NCBI GenBank assembly: GCA_028551475.1
Contig: CM052357.1
Span: 13,811,931-13,875,930 of the forward strand
Origin: Casuarina equisetifolia
Taxonomy: Eukaryota > Streptophyta > Magnoliopsida > Fagales > Casuarinaceae
Reading direction: 5' to 3'
DNA: 64,000 bases
Shown here piece by piece: positions 12,201-25,300 of the stretch. How positions within the stretch are numbered: the stretch's first letter is position 1; each line of letters begins with the position of its first letter. The notes beneath the pieces were generated by a model, which searched no databases, was not told the DNA's origin, and saw only the letters and a program-made list of their open reading frames with translations. The translations under genes were made by a program, and so were the position numbers.

Positions 12201-15200
12201 GTTTTAAGAGCACAAGGTCATCTTCTCCAGTATCTTTCAGTTGAGGTATTATAACAATCCCCTTCTTCAGTTGCTCTAATTCTTCCTTTAAACAACGAAT
12301 CTCATTTTGGTATTTTTTGATAAGTGATTTCTCATCAATAATCTGCAGGCTCAGAAATTACCTCCCATTAGTGCTGAAAGAAGAGATTTTTAAATACAGA
12401 CAGCTCAAAAGAATAAAAAGATGAATATACCTTGTTTTGTGCTGCTTGGATTTCAATGTGTTTAGCACGGTGAGCAAATTTTAATGTATTATGTGTCTCC
12501 TCCGAACTGCTTGATGAAGGAGTGACGGTGCAAATAAGCTGTAATTTCAGACACAAAGATAAATGAATAGACAAAAATCTTATTTGAGAGTAGAAATTTG
12601 TTCATAAAAAAAAAAAAAAATTGCACCACATTTATATATTACAAACACCATATCATTCAATCAGGTACATGTCATGCCGGTTCCTACAAAACATATATGT
12701 GAAGTCTTACAGAAACGCGTCCATGACCACTTAGTGAAGACTGAAGAAGCCTAGTCAATTTGGAGTCTCTGTATGGTATGTGAGTAGCCCTCCCATCGGT
12801 TAACTTGGAAATGACCTATGGAAAACACAGAATGTAAGCATATTCTGGGAAACAAACATTTTAGCAGAAACATGGGAACAAGCACAAGACAGTTTTAAAA
12901 AAATTAAAGAACTATGCCCTATGAACAAAAAACAAGAAAGAAAGGTACATATAAAAGCAGAGGAGTTTCGGAGATAATAAGATTAGCACTGTTTGTATTC
13001 GTGTGTGTTAGTGGGGGGTAAGAGAGAGATAGAGGACATGAGATCAGTTCCATGTTCAGTCAATTTTTTTTTAAACAGCATTTATCAATTTAAAACTCAC
13101 CAATTGAAAATGTGAGCTTGAGGGGGATGATTAATAGTTGCAAGTGGACTTGTCCTATGCAATGGAATTTAAGTCCAAATAGGAGAATTTGATGCTCAAT
13201 ATCTATTTCTTAGCTCTTTCTAAGGTTCATCTAATATAGGAATATAAATAAAGACCTATTTCTTTGTCATTTGTAAGATAAACTTTTAGTTTGTCCAGTC
13301 GTAAACAGTTTCACAGTATTAAAAAGCATATAGATGGAATCTTAAACAAATGTTTCTTTTAAACGTTTTCATATTACAAGTGGTCGTAAATAAGTACCCT
13401 ATTTCAAAAATCAAGTACAGGTGAAGAATTCCTACAACAACAATCTAATTTTTTTTTTTCCAAAATATAGTTATGTAATTAATTAAAACCTGGACTTGAA
13501 ACAAAACTGAGAATTATTTGCTACAATGTGTCATGCACAGAATCTCATAGGTGGTTCTATGTGTTTGGTTCTTAGATCAAAACAATAAAACTAGGAGGCA
13601 GAAACATATGTACCCTACCCTAAACATGGTAGGGTTATACATCTTGCACAAACACGGTAGCAACAATGCAAAGTTCAGAATGGAAAGATCACATGAATCA
13701 TAGTCCGCAGAAACATCAAAATGAGATAGCACTCTAAACACCAAACAAGCTCAAGCAAAACAATGTTTGAGGCCTCACAGTGCCAAGTGTCAGGAGACTC
13801 TTATTAATGTAGGATCCTTCTTTCCGTCTCACACCAGTAGTTTCCGCTTTTGAACTTTCAGAACCTGCCAGATCGATGAGGTTCTGCAGGTATAAGTAAA
13901 AATAACAAAAGTTATATATATTTGTGATACATGACAACAGAATCAATGTCAGGAGGTCAAACGGATTAATACAGAATCCCAAAAAAAGAGCAATTACCAG
14001 TTGAGACAGGCTTACAGCTTCCCCTTCACTATTTTCACCACATGAGCTGCTCTCAATTGTCTGTTAATAAGGCAGTAAAAGAAATATCAAGTTAGAGAGG
14101 ATAAAAACCAAAAATTAAGAGAACTATGAACTAGTAGTTAATTATTAATCGGGTGGTAGAATCTGAAAGGAGCAAACCAAAGGCCATAGGTAGAATCAAT
14201 CTGTCACGATCTTACGTGGCCACTGGCTGACTGTCAGTGACATGGCTCAACAGGGCAAAGGAGAGGCGTGCAAAATGGTGTGGAGAGAAAATTAAAAGAC
14301 CTAGTTTCAATTAATGGGTAGGGGGCAGCATGTATTACCATGGCTGTTGTCTAGTAAAGTCTTGTAAGGTTCTCTGTTTTGGGACTCCATAATCCCCTAT
14401 CCCAAAGATCGCTTAAATGTAGATATAAAATGGGGGCGAGTAGTATTTAACAGGAAAGGAGTAAAGGTTGAAGGCAGTTTTTTTAAGCACCCAGTTGTAT
14501 GAGGTCTGTTGCCTTTCTTAATGATAACATTGCCCGGTTTTGTGCTAAACTTCAATCTCACAAAGTAGATCCAAAAAAATCGCTACTTACCATGGTCAGC
14601 TGACGATCAGCCAACTGACAAAACTGGTAAACCAATCTGATTCCATGCCCATAACACAAAATCTCACATATATGCACTTGAATGTGTATGGGTGTTATAG
14701 GCTTGTACATTTATTTGCATGTCCACATCAAGAAAGTATGAAAAAAATTCGTCTATTGTTAATAGCAACTAAAATGCAAGAATGAGTTAAAGCTGCATTG
14801 TGCATAGACTAAGACAGTGAAAAAAATACCAGTGTAAATATCGTATGGCTCCTGCTGCTGAGCAAATTAAAATTTGTCGATCCCACATGTCTGTGCTCTG
14901 TCAATAAAACCAAAAGCTAATCAAAAATCGAAAATGGAATTCTATGCATGATGAAGCAAAAGGGGATTATAAATTGGGATAACACCCTCAATTAACAAGA
15001 CAAGAAACTACGTAATTTCAAAAGATATAGACCTATTTTCACTGTCTATTATGTTTACTGATACACACATCACAAATTCGTTCTGACAACATGAGTTCTA
15101 AAGCACTAGTTCACTTTTGACAATAACACAATCTGCTACATTTTCCCCTTTTACTTTTGCACAACAAAACATAGGAATAGAATTTTACCTTCTCCAGCAG

Positions 15201-18200
15201 CTATAAGTGAAAGGGCATGAGCAGGGGATAGCACAACTTCTTCCTTTATTCCTTCAACAAAGACCCCCTACAACCATCAACTAAAACATCAAATAAGAAA
15301 CAATGTTTCCAACAAAGTTTAAGACAAACGAAAAAACCACATGAACAAATCATAGTGATCATTCTGCAGTTCAGGGCATGCAAGAGTTAGAAAGAAGAGC
15401 TTGTGTCTTTGCCGATTACAGCATTTCAAATAAAATTTCCACGGTTATCCCTCCATTGGTGAAACAGTAGCTATGCTTGGAATTAGTAAACTGGATATGG
15501 TGTAGGTATATAACATCTTATCTGAAAAATCCATCTTTTAAGTGATGAGTGCTTAAAACAAAAGAGAGAGGGGGTGGGGGTAAGTCTGTAATTATTTTAG
15601 CAGCCTAGAAATATATAGCCTTCATCTTCAACTGAGGGAAGTTCAACATTTATTCTACTTCATAACTATTCTACAAATTACCTATTTCTCAAGCAACAAA
15701 CAGCCATGTGGCACTCTAACTTGTCTAAAACCAAAGCTGAGATCATCTTGCCAAACAGAGTTATCTTGACCAAAACTAAAACAAACAATGGATTCCAAAA
15801 CAAAAGGATGAACTGGTTCCTGCAACTAGTTTCTCCCCAGGCATGCCCAAGGATTGTTTCTCAGGGTTGTAATGGACGATAGCTAACTCATAGGCTCTTC
15901 TGGCACTGGAGGTCACACAAACAGTAGCACACACCAAGAATAGGACAACTTCGAGGCTATGGATGCATCTCAACTGAGTTTATTATAGCTTATAATGTAG
16001 ACCTAACATATATGCTCCTTCTAACAAAAATGGGAAAACTACCAAGGTATCTTCTTGAGCTTCAACCCATACAGGTTATACAGCTCAGTTTATTGAACGG
16101 ACCCTCAGCCATGACATTCTGCCACTCCCCCAACAGCAACCACATCGAGCCACATGCTCTAAACCCCAGTCAATTTATGACCCCAGACCCTCGAGTCCCA
16201 ATTCATCAAAAACTTTAGTTAAGTGTCAGCCAACTCTGATTCCAGGACTGACACCTATGAAGCCAACTTATGTCTTTGATTCTGCACCAGAAGAAACCAA
16301 AAGCAAATTGCACAACAAAGAAGTAGGGAAATAAATGCAACAGTTCGGTGGTTTAACACTGAGAAACAGAAGAGCGGGCAGCCATGAAAAAGGGATGATT
16401 ATTACATGTGCTTCTCAAAGGATGCTTACCTCAAGACCAGTGCAAGTGTCCATGTTACAGCATTAGAGACATATTAGTGTGGACGATGACTCTATATGGT
16501 AATTGGTATAGCTCTTGAAAGCTAAAAATGAACAATACCTTGTGTTTTCCACATTAATATGATAGTTTAATTTATGAAGCATTGAAACACCACTTTTATA
16601 AGTGATAGACGAAAGGAAATGATAACCACCTTTACTTATTCAGTACTATCAACAAGGATAAATAAAAGGATCATAATAGAATTAAATACAACTTAGATAT
16701 CAACTTTACTATTGATTAGTGAAAATGACAAAACAACTACCTGAGCGTCCTCTCTAATTCTTAAATTCTGCCCTGCTGGGTTTAGCAAGTCATTAATAAC
16801 CTGAAATGAAAGAAACCTTAAAGGACAGTGTAGTCATTCAAAAAATAAAATCAGCGTCAATTAGAATATATGAAAATTATGCATCTTAGAAAACCATATT
16901 TTGTTTACAAAACACAACATTCACTTGACGCAGAATAAACCCAAAAATATAATAATAATAATAATAATAAATATCAATAGAAAAAGGAAAGAAGCTCACC
17001 TCATTATAGATTTCCAGGTATGACACGCGAAGAAGAAACTCTCGGTTTGGAGTCTAGAGCATAGATACATGTCAGACTGCAGTTTATGCAATAAGAAAAT
17101 TTATGTGTAAAATCTCAGAGATGATAAACTACCACATGTAATACCTCTTGGATTATGCTAAAAGCATCCTTCACTGCCAGTGGTATAATTCCAGGGGACC
17201 TTTGATCACCCTGCAAGTGGTATAGATACTCTATAAGCACGCTGGACAGATTTATAAATTAACTCCAAACTCTTTCTTGTTTAAACGTCATCCGCAGTAC
17301 AACATAACATATATGATTGTGAAGCAAGCAGAAAATGCAAGTTTTAACAAAATGGAAGGACCTTCAAACTTAAATAGGAAAAGTTTAACTTTTAAAATTT
17401 CTAAAGGGTCTATGACAATCCAGAATAGAAAATGATACACATTTTTAGAAAATGATATCACAAATTTACAATGGCTTGCAGGCTAGGAAGCACAAACACA
17501 TGAATAAAGGCTCTTACTATTCTTTAAATGTACAGATAGGAATCACATATTGACAATGAAAATATGTCAGAATTAGAAATTAAGGAACTCTCACCTTAGA
17601 ATATTTTTAAGTTAAACATCTTCCAAAAAACAGCTAATATAGGCGATACAACATCAGGAAGAAAAACTCTTCCAGAAAACAATGTGAAATTAGGTAATAG
17701 GCAGGCCAAGATTTTTCTTAATTAAGGTCAAAAAACACAACAGATGGTACCCAAAAAATTCATATTTGGAAAACACAACTGATTGATCAAACTATACAAA
17801 AGTTCGTATTTGGAAACATCAAGATAATGGCACTAAAAAGAGAAAATGGCCACAAACAATCACTTTTTTCTTTTCTACTCCCAGAGCACAAAGCAAAGTT
17901 TGCTATTTAGACCAGCTATGACCATGGGGATCTTTAGAGGCATCACGGAAATGTTCATATGTAATTTTTTGTCACCCATATCATGTATCATGTATCATGT
18001 ATTATGTATGAGGAATTGGACTCTTCACGTGATAGTACAAATGCAACGCAACGCACATAGAAGAGCAATTTTAAGAGTGAAACTTTGCAAGGGGTTTCAA
18101 AATTACTCACATATAGCATTAATATATGATATCTTGGATACCCAACACAAACACCATTTTAAGTTAATGTTAATCAACTAAGGATCATTTGAATATAACA

Positions 18201-21200
18201 TGATGAAGGTTCTTCTGCCACACAGAAAACCGTGAACCAGTTCTGGAAACAGAAATGACAGTAAAGCAGGTCATATTCTTTAAGCAAGCAGCATATGATA
18301 TAGTGACATGCAAATATCTTGAAAAATTAAGGAATACGGGTTATAAATTGTATTTGAAGTTAAGGGGCAAAAATATATTATCTCACATGCATGGTGTGGG
18401 TCTTCCCACTGCTTGTCACTCCATATGCAAAAATAGTACCTGTCAGAGAAACAAATTATTAGACTGTACGCTACATGACATTGGCAATTGTGTTAACCAT
18501 ACATATTCTGAGCAAACCAGTATCAGTACATTGGCTTTTAATGCAACACCTGCAAATAATTTTGTTTTGAGTACTTAACGCGGCACCCCACCTAAACATA
18601 ATACTTAACACCTATCTTAGATCTCAGCAAGCGGTGGTAGTCCGGTATTGGCAAGAAAAACCCTTGGTGGCTGAGCAACAACAAGAGAGGTGCCCAGAAG
18701 TGAAAATGTATTGTTCAGCCACAGCTCTTCATATTCTGCTTCTTGGATTGGCATCACTAACTCTAAGAAGATGGATGCCAAGACAAGACCATTTATCAAG
18801 CCAACTATGTAGACCAAGAATCAATGAATACTGGAAATTTAAATCACTCTGCTGCAAATAATTTGCCAAAGATTCAGATAATACACATATTTGTATAAGA
18901 ATGATTCAGAAAAGGACTAGTGGACTGTTCAGTGCAACCAAAAACTTGAGTGGTCAAAATCATCCATGTCGAGCTTTTCCCCATGCAACGAATTATCAAC
19001 TTCTAATATTCAGCTCCCAAAAATCAACAACACAATTCATAACAGCAGTTTATCATTAAGACACTCCTTCAAATATCTGGAGATTATCATGGTCCAGAAC
19101 CCACGCCAGCAAGCAAAGATCAGAATGCTCACAATAAAGCTTGGTGGGAAAGGTGAAACCCCAAAGCATTTTTCAAGTTCCCACTAAAACTAACTCTATT
19201 TTTTCTTTTAAGTTTCTAATCACATAGTTGCAGGCAGAAGAATATGAGGGGCATGATCAGCTGGTTCTGATAAAAAATTATACAATGGCAAGCAATTCAG
19301 CCAAAAGTCCAAGTGCAAAATTTCACTGGTTAAAACATAATATCTCATGCATCTGTGCCAGCAACGGTTGAATATCAGGGGCATGATCAGCTGCTTCTAA
19401 TAAAAAATTATACAATAGCAAGCAACTCAGACAAAAGTCCAAGTGCAAAATTTCACAGGTTAAAATATAATATCTCATGCATCTGTGCCAGCAACAGTTG
19501 AATAATTGTATTCCATTTTGCTACACCATATGCAGCGATGCAATATGTAATGACTAACACAAATGACAACAGTTTTCAAGTTTTCATCTCTAATTCAGAT
19601 CACAACTTGGAATGAAATGAAAATGGTAGATTTTAAAATCATAAGGAAAATGAGAGGCAATAAATTAGCTCGCAAAATGTTTAGCTTATCATTTCATCCT
19701 CTAATAAAGAGATTTGTATGAAAATGACGGAGATGTAGCTGTGTGCGAGTTGCATATAGATGGCGCCTCAGAATAATTAAAACTACATTTTAGAGCATCT
19801 AGATCAGACTAAGTGTTCCTAGAAGATAACAAAAGAAATAACAATGATGTTGACACAGGCATTGAAATTAAAACATAGGTAAAAGCTGAAAATAATACAG
19901 AATAAGTTACCATTAATGCCTTCCATAGCACCACCAACAACATGCTGTGCGGCAACATCATAGACATGACGAGTGGTAGTGGTAGGGCCAAATACTCGAT
20001 CTAGAAGGATAGAATCATAACCAATGAAGTGGGAAACAAAACACCATCAAATTGAAAAAAAAAATATAATAGTAACAAATTTGATTGAGACTTGTTACTT
20101 GAAAAGAATGAGAAAAGCAACAATCCGCAATAAATAATCGAGAAGTATAGATTAGCAAATAAAATCAAACTTCTGTATTTAATACAACTGTTTTGAGCTC
20201 ACACAACTTGAAACAATTTTGGCAACAAAACTGCATTTCTTTAAACTCTAACAATTGAATCATCATGTAAGATGGGATGTTACAGACCAAACTCCAAAAT
20301 GCTATAGCCGATGATACCCAAAATTAAAACACTTCTAGAATTCCCAAATAGATAAATATATTATAACCATAACAGAAAAGAGTAGGGACCGAAGTTAAAC
20401 AGAAAATAAGTTTCTCGTGGAAACTGGGTCTTCATAGATACTAGATGTTATATTTGGCAGTTGACTTTATGTTACGTGGCATATACACCCAAAACTTAAG
20501 CCTGCCCCAGCAGATATTGTTCAGCCACTCACAACTATGACCCAAAAGAGAGAGAAAAAGAAGGGGAAAAAAAAGGAAATATTTTCCACCATTTCATGCC
20601 GTAGGAAATAGTATTAAACTTGTAGTTAAACGACCAATTATCTCCAGTTGCAGCATTGGAAAATTTTCTCAAGATATTTTTTGGGTCTCCATATAAGTTC
20701 TTCCAAATCGCAATGTCTCTGAAATTATATTAGAGACAAACATAAAAGTTATTAGCATCTTCAATTTTCTTTCAGCTGCATACAAATCAAACCTTGTGTA
20801 CGGAATATTCATTACTAATTACAAACACAGTAGAGAATCTTTAACAACAACAAAAAAAAAAGGCAATACCACATATTTAGCACGGTTTATGTGATTTACC
20901 ATATGCATAAGCTATTGATGGGTTATACTCGTTACGCACAATAGTTTCACCATCCGCATACCACGCTATCTCCTCTCCATGACGGATTTCCCTCGGGCTA
21001 TTGCAAAGATGGGCCAAGATCAATTTACAGCACTCATCAATAGGAATTGCCAACAAAATACAGTTTGGAAAAAGTGAAATGCATCACCTTAGAGGGCGAA
21101 ACCGAACTGTCACTGTGACATTTTCTTTGGACCTCTCTGACTCCACAGGTAAAGTCTCCGTGTAGAAGTACTGAAGCTTACTTCGAGCTGATGAAGACGC

Positions 21201-21335
21201 TGGAGAACTATGACCATCAAGAGATGTGTCCAGATACTGCTTTGAAGATGACGTAGTTGATGATGAGGGAGAATTAGCAGCTTTAGGGCCGCTCGAACCC
21301 AGTTTCTTCATTTTCGATCTTTGTTTTGAAGCCAT
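6217..21335 (-). CDS. KIN7K: Kinesin-7 family motor protein, KIN-7K-like, 23 coding exons
   Basis: Spliced CDS: 21335-21088, 20997-20900, 20000-19911, 18439-18387, 17210-17145, 17053-17000, 16800-16741, 15267-15189, 14897-14830, 14060-13998, 13883-13779, 12815-12711, 12538-12431, 12342-12196, 11770-11588, 11345-11187, 9297-9067, 8318-8178, 8090-7965, 7884-7834, 7613-7566, 7442-7239, 6774-6217. Every junction is GT-AG and in phase; the product is 1014 aa, close to Arabidopsis KIN-7K. The Ser/Lys-rich N-terminus (1-70) precedes an N-terminal motor (about 71-393) with [13 protein letters not shown] at 70-82, P-loop GVTSSGKT (152-159), switch I NLLSSRSH (260-267) and switch II DLAGSE (297-302). 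Coiled-coil stretches follow (about 400-450, 645-760, 825-1000), then a conserved C-terminal block with [13 protein letters not shown]. It should be an ATP-driven microtubule motor. Family members are annotated as chloroplastic; the N-terminus is compatible with this but does not prove it. Largest introns: 9298-11186, 15268-16740 and 18440-19910. Confidence 0.93.
7494..7533. repeat. Microsatellite (AACAAT)n/(AAT)n in a kinesin intron
   Basis: A simple repeat passing from AACAAT units into AAT units, within the intron at 7443-7565. Confidence 0.9.
11965..11992. repeat. Microsatellite (AC)n in a kinesin intron
   Basis: About 14 AC units in the intron at 11771-12195. Confidence 0.95.
16949..16971. 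repeat. Microsatellite (ATA)n in a kinesin intron
   Basis: About seven ATA units in the intron at 16801-16999. Confidence 0.9.
19240..19503. repeat. Tandem duplication of 130 bp in kinesin intron 3
   Basis: Two adjacent copies, 19240-19369 and 19370-about 19503, are about 92% alike over their full length and share the GCATGATCAGCTG start block and the GTGCCAGCAAC end block. The unit contains no splice signal or coding sequence. It lies entirely within the intron at 18440-19910. Confidence 0.9.
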
Positions 21336-22300
21336 AACCACTTCCAGATGAAAATCAGCCCCGTATTCAATGAGAAACAATTTTAAAGTCTTATTCTTCA
21401 AAATGATACATATTTCATATCCTCCAGTCAATTAACGAGAAAATGCGGGTGGAAAATGATTAATAACTAAAATTTAGGTAGTTAAACTTGTGCTGCACTA
21501 GAATATTTTTAGATGTTACAACTAACAATGACCTCACAACTAGTCCGTACTAAATTAAAAAGTTGAGCTCTGTTTGGTAGCCCAGAAAATGCAGGACATA
21601 GTATTACTGGATTAACGATATCCTTCATTCTTGTGTTTCATTCTTTGGAACTCGAGTAGAGGGAATAAGATATATGAATCCTCGGATTAGTTGAAGTAAT
21701 CTATTCTAATTCTTCTACCAAACCGGAGTAAGGCAAATAATTCTCAATCAAGAAGGAAACAGACAAATTAAGTTTGAGAAAAGGTACACGACTAAGCCAA
21801 ACAGCCTTTGCCGTCAAACGCAGGAAAACAAGCATCCAGAGAGCTTGACACAAGTAATTCCTTGGCCAAACTTCGTAGCATTTGAAACATGCAACAACAG
21901 AAAGCTCGGAATTCTCTGTTTCCTTTCATTGCCCCATTTTCTCGGACACCAAACAGAGAGTCTGAAAAGAGAAAAAACAAAAAAAAGGTTCGGCGGTTAC
22001 CTTAGATAAATCAGACGGACCAAATCGAGTAACGTTTAGAGAAAGTGAGCTTTATAGAGGGAGATCTTCTTCGAGCTCAGCGAGTCAGATCTACGACTGA
22101 GTGAGCGAGCAAGTGAGCTAATCAGTCAGAGAGAAAAGAAAAAGAAAGAGATCAGACGCCATTTTCTAATTCAGTTAGCTTTTCTTGCTTGCCTTGGAAG
22201 CGATGCCCACCATCACAGGGCAAAGGCTAACCGCATTTTTCAATCCCACCTTTTTCAGATTCAGAAAAATATAATCTCAAATACTCCATCATGTACTCGT
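21336..22300 (-). promoter_or_regulatory. Kinesin leader, probable 5' UTR intron and core promoter
   Basis: Reading the minus strand, AAG|GTAACC at 22001/22000 is a strong donor, and no coding frame runs from there into the ATG at 21335. The leader therefore most likely has one intron of about 0.65 kb whose acceptor lies shortly upstream of the ATG; its exact place is unclear. The GA-rich (minus strand CT-rich) stretch at about 22050-22160 would be the first leader exon. A TTATATTTTT-like AT block at about 22270 could be the TATA region. A G-box (CACGTG) lies further up at 22488-22493. Confidence 0.45.
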
Positions 22301-25300
22301 AGAAAGACATAGCGAGTGAGTGACCGAAATTGTGGGGTCTCGTTATTTTTTCCACGATTCTCGGTTTTCTTTCCTTTTTTTTTTTTTTTTACTCTTAATT
22401 TCTTTTCGCAGAACGAGCGGGTTGCGTCGCGATGATCGCACTAAAAACGTCACGGGGACTGTATTCGACGACCAAATAAGAGATTGCCACGTGTTCACAA
22501 ATAGGATGATTTTACCAACCCGAGCATAAAAAAGAGGACTACTTTTTTGGCAAAAGTTCATTCTCGCAGGGAAGAAGGGACAGAAAGGAAAGAGCGGTAT
22601 GTAGACAAACATGACAACGAATCTACTAAAAGCGAGACGAAAAATTTGCTAATTGTTTCAGATATCACCAAGCCAACAAACCTCGTGATAATGTAAAAGT
22701 ATTTTCCCTGTGGTTTAACAAAATTTTACACGAAAATAAATGTTTGATAAATCGCCTGAAGGTTTTCTCACTGCAGACACAATGACTAGGGACGTTCCCA
22801 TAGAGCATTTTATGATGTAAAAGTCACATCCTACTAATTATAACTTATGATTGTCTTTACCCCCTCTTAGCTTCTTTATTCTATGCATAAGACACCCACT
22901 AGCCCAACGTGCTTTATTGTGAAACATGCAAAAGATGAGTTAAGAAAAGAGCTCATCTTTAGGAGTTGAAAACGACGCCTAATTACAAAAATATAACCCC
23001 TTTTTCTTTTCTTTTTTCTTTTTTTTTTTACCTTTTTACCTTTACCCTCTCTTGTCGCTTTGCAACCAATTAGTCCTAGATTTGGCAGCCAAAGCCAAAA
23101 CCCCAGAAGATGGGGAATTCGGGCAGCCTTTCGAGTGGCGAGAAATCACATTCATTCGAGCTCTCTCCGTCTGTATTAGTTAGAGCACTGGAGAATGCTT
23201 ACCCAGAAAAATCCTTTCCTGACGAACTATTCCTTTCACGAATCTCCTAGCCCAAGCTAACCCTGGCTATAATTTGATAGAAGAAGCGAGGTAGTGGTGA
23301 TGTGACCTATAATAATTGAATCTGTTCAAAGGAGGAAAAGCGAGTTCAACGCTTAGTCAAACTAACTTAACAACCGCTGAGATAGCTCAACAAAATATAA
23401 CAGACTGGCTTTTGATTTAATAGATTTGTATTTACTAGAAAGAAAAGAAAAAAAAAATGAATCGCCGACAACTAATAGCTTCACCGCTGATATTATCTGA
23501 ATATTAATTTAAAGGATTCAGTGCCTTTTCCCTTTTGTACGAAGCTGTGCTAAAGGGCGAGTATTTATGTCTCTGTCGACCTTTTTTTTTTTTTTCCTGT
23601 ACCGTAATAGGAAATTGCGAAAGCCTTGAGAGTATTAAACTCTTGTCTTTTGCTCGAAAAAAAAAAACTGAAAGGCTGCGTTTTCCGACCGTACTATCAC
23701 GATAAGTGTCAGGCTTTATTTTAGAGTCGTGGACGTTGAGTTGTCAATTGATTATAGGAAATTCACTCCGACGTATTGATTTGCGGTGCTATCTACTCCC
23801 ACCATGGGCGAAAGGCTGTCCACCAACCGCTCATTCTAAGTAAAGGATTCCTTTTGTCTCAGGATACTTGCCGCTTTTTATGTCTTCTTTTGAGTAGGTC
23901 TGAATCTAATAAACCGTGTGTCTGGAGGAAAACAAGTGGGTACCAACCATAGACATGTTCGCTCCTTTTAACTATTTTCGGGGATGCTTAGGGAACGGGG
24001 TCAAATTTATCGTCGCCAAGGCATGAAAAATTACGGCTTTTTTAACCCCAGGGTTTTATAAATAAAGTCTAGAGATCAAAATATAGCGGTATATATGAAT
24101 AATCTCGATAATTATCCCTGACAATCATTATTATGAACGATTATCTAACTATGGTATATGGTTCATCTGGAGTAGAGGCTGCAGGGTGTCGTAAAATATA
24201 ACTTCAAATAATTGCATATCATGTTTCTTCACCTAAAAGTTGGGTGATTCAACAGCAAATCGCATTAAAAAAAGCAACCGTTAGGTGCAATTTAATCTAA
24301 TTAACTATTTTTAATACTCGTTTTGGATTAATAACGGAAAATATTTTTAATCATATATGTCCTAGTTGGATTAATATATTATTATCTCTTTTATTTAATT
24401 TAAGCTAAACATTTTTTTCTCTCTTAGATAAAAAATGCTTCCTAAATCCCTATCCTATTTTCTTCTACATAGTTTAGAATAGTTTTTTTTTTTTAATTTC
24501 TTACGCTATTGTATTCCTTTTTATCTTAAATAAAAAATCGGTTTTGCACTCAAGCTTAGTTTGGTTTTACATAATTAAACATCCTTAACATGAACTAATG
24601 ATCATTTCAGCCTCTGCTCTATCATTTAAAATTTGTGTTAGTTAGAGAATTGGTTATTGAACTTTTGAAATTAATAATTCTCTTGCTTTCCTTCTCTCAA
24701 TAAATGGAAGGAAAAATAAAACTGGTTACTCCTTTTACTTCTTCTAAAGGTACTTGGTTTAAAAATAAAAACAAAAATAGATGAATTAAAGTAAAATTTA
24801 AGTTGATATACATCTATGTTAGATAAGAGCAAGCACTACTTGGTATCAAAAAATTTCAAGTTCAACACTGACTATGGGTGTGAATATTTATTAAAAAAGA
24901 AAACGAAAGTAAACTTCAAAGATAAAACATTTGCCAATAAGTGAAAGTCCTCCCACACAATATGATCCTTTTTTTTAATACTTTTTATATACAATTGAAT
25001 GTGTTGGTGATGTGAATGTTTATGGATGATCTTAATGTTTTAAATAAAATTACGAAAAATGTTAACTTCTTGTTTTCCCTGAAATAAAAAATACAATGAT
25101 TGTTATGATACAAATTAAATAGTCAAAAAGAACCCTTTCAAGATTTTTTTTTTCTTTTTTCCTTTTGTGTTTCCAATTGGCAAAAAAATATTTTTGACTT
25201 TTTTTTGTAAAATTACGTTCTTCGACGGGAACAACATTGAATTTGTTTTTGCGTGTCCCATTTAAGGCGGCCGCAGAAGGACGCGCTTAAATGACAGCTA

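Noticed and set aside
17976-18010. Tandem ATCATGT units in a kinesin intron
   Set aside because: Four short units only; ordinary minisatellite noise.
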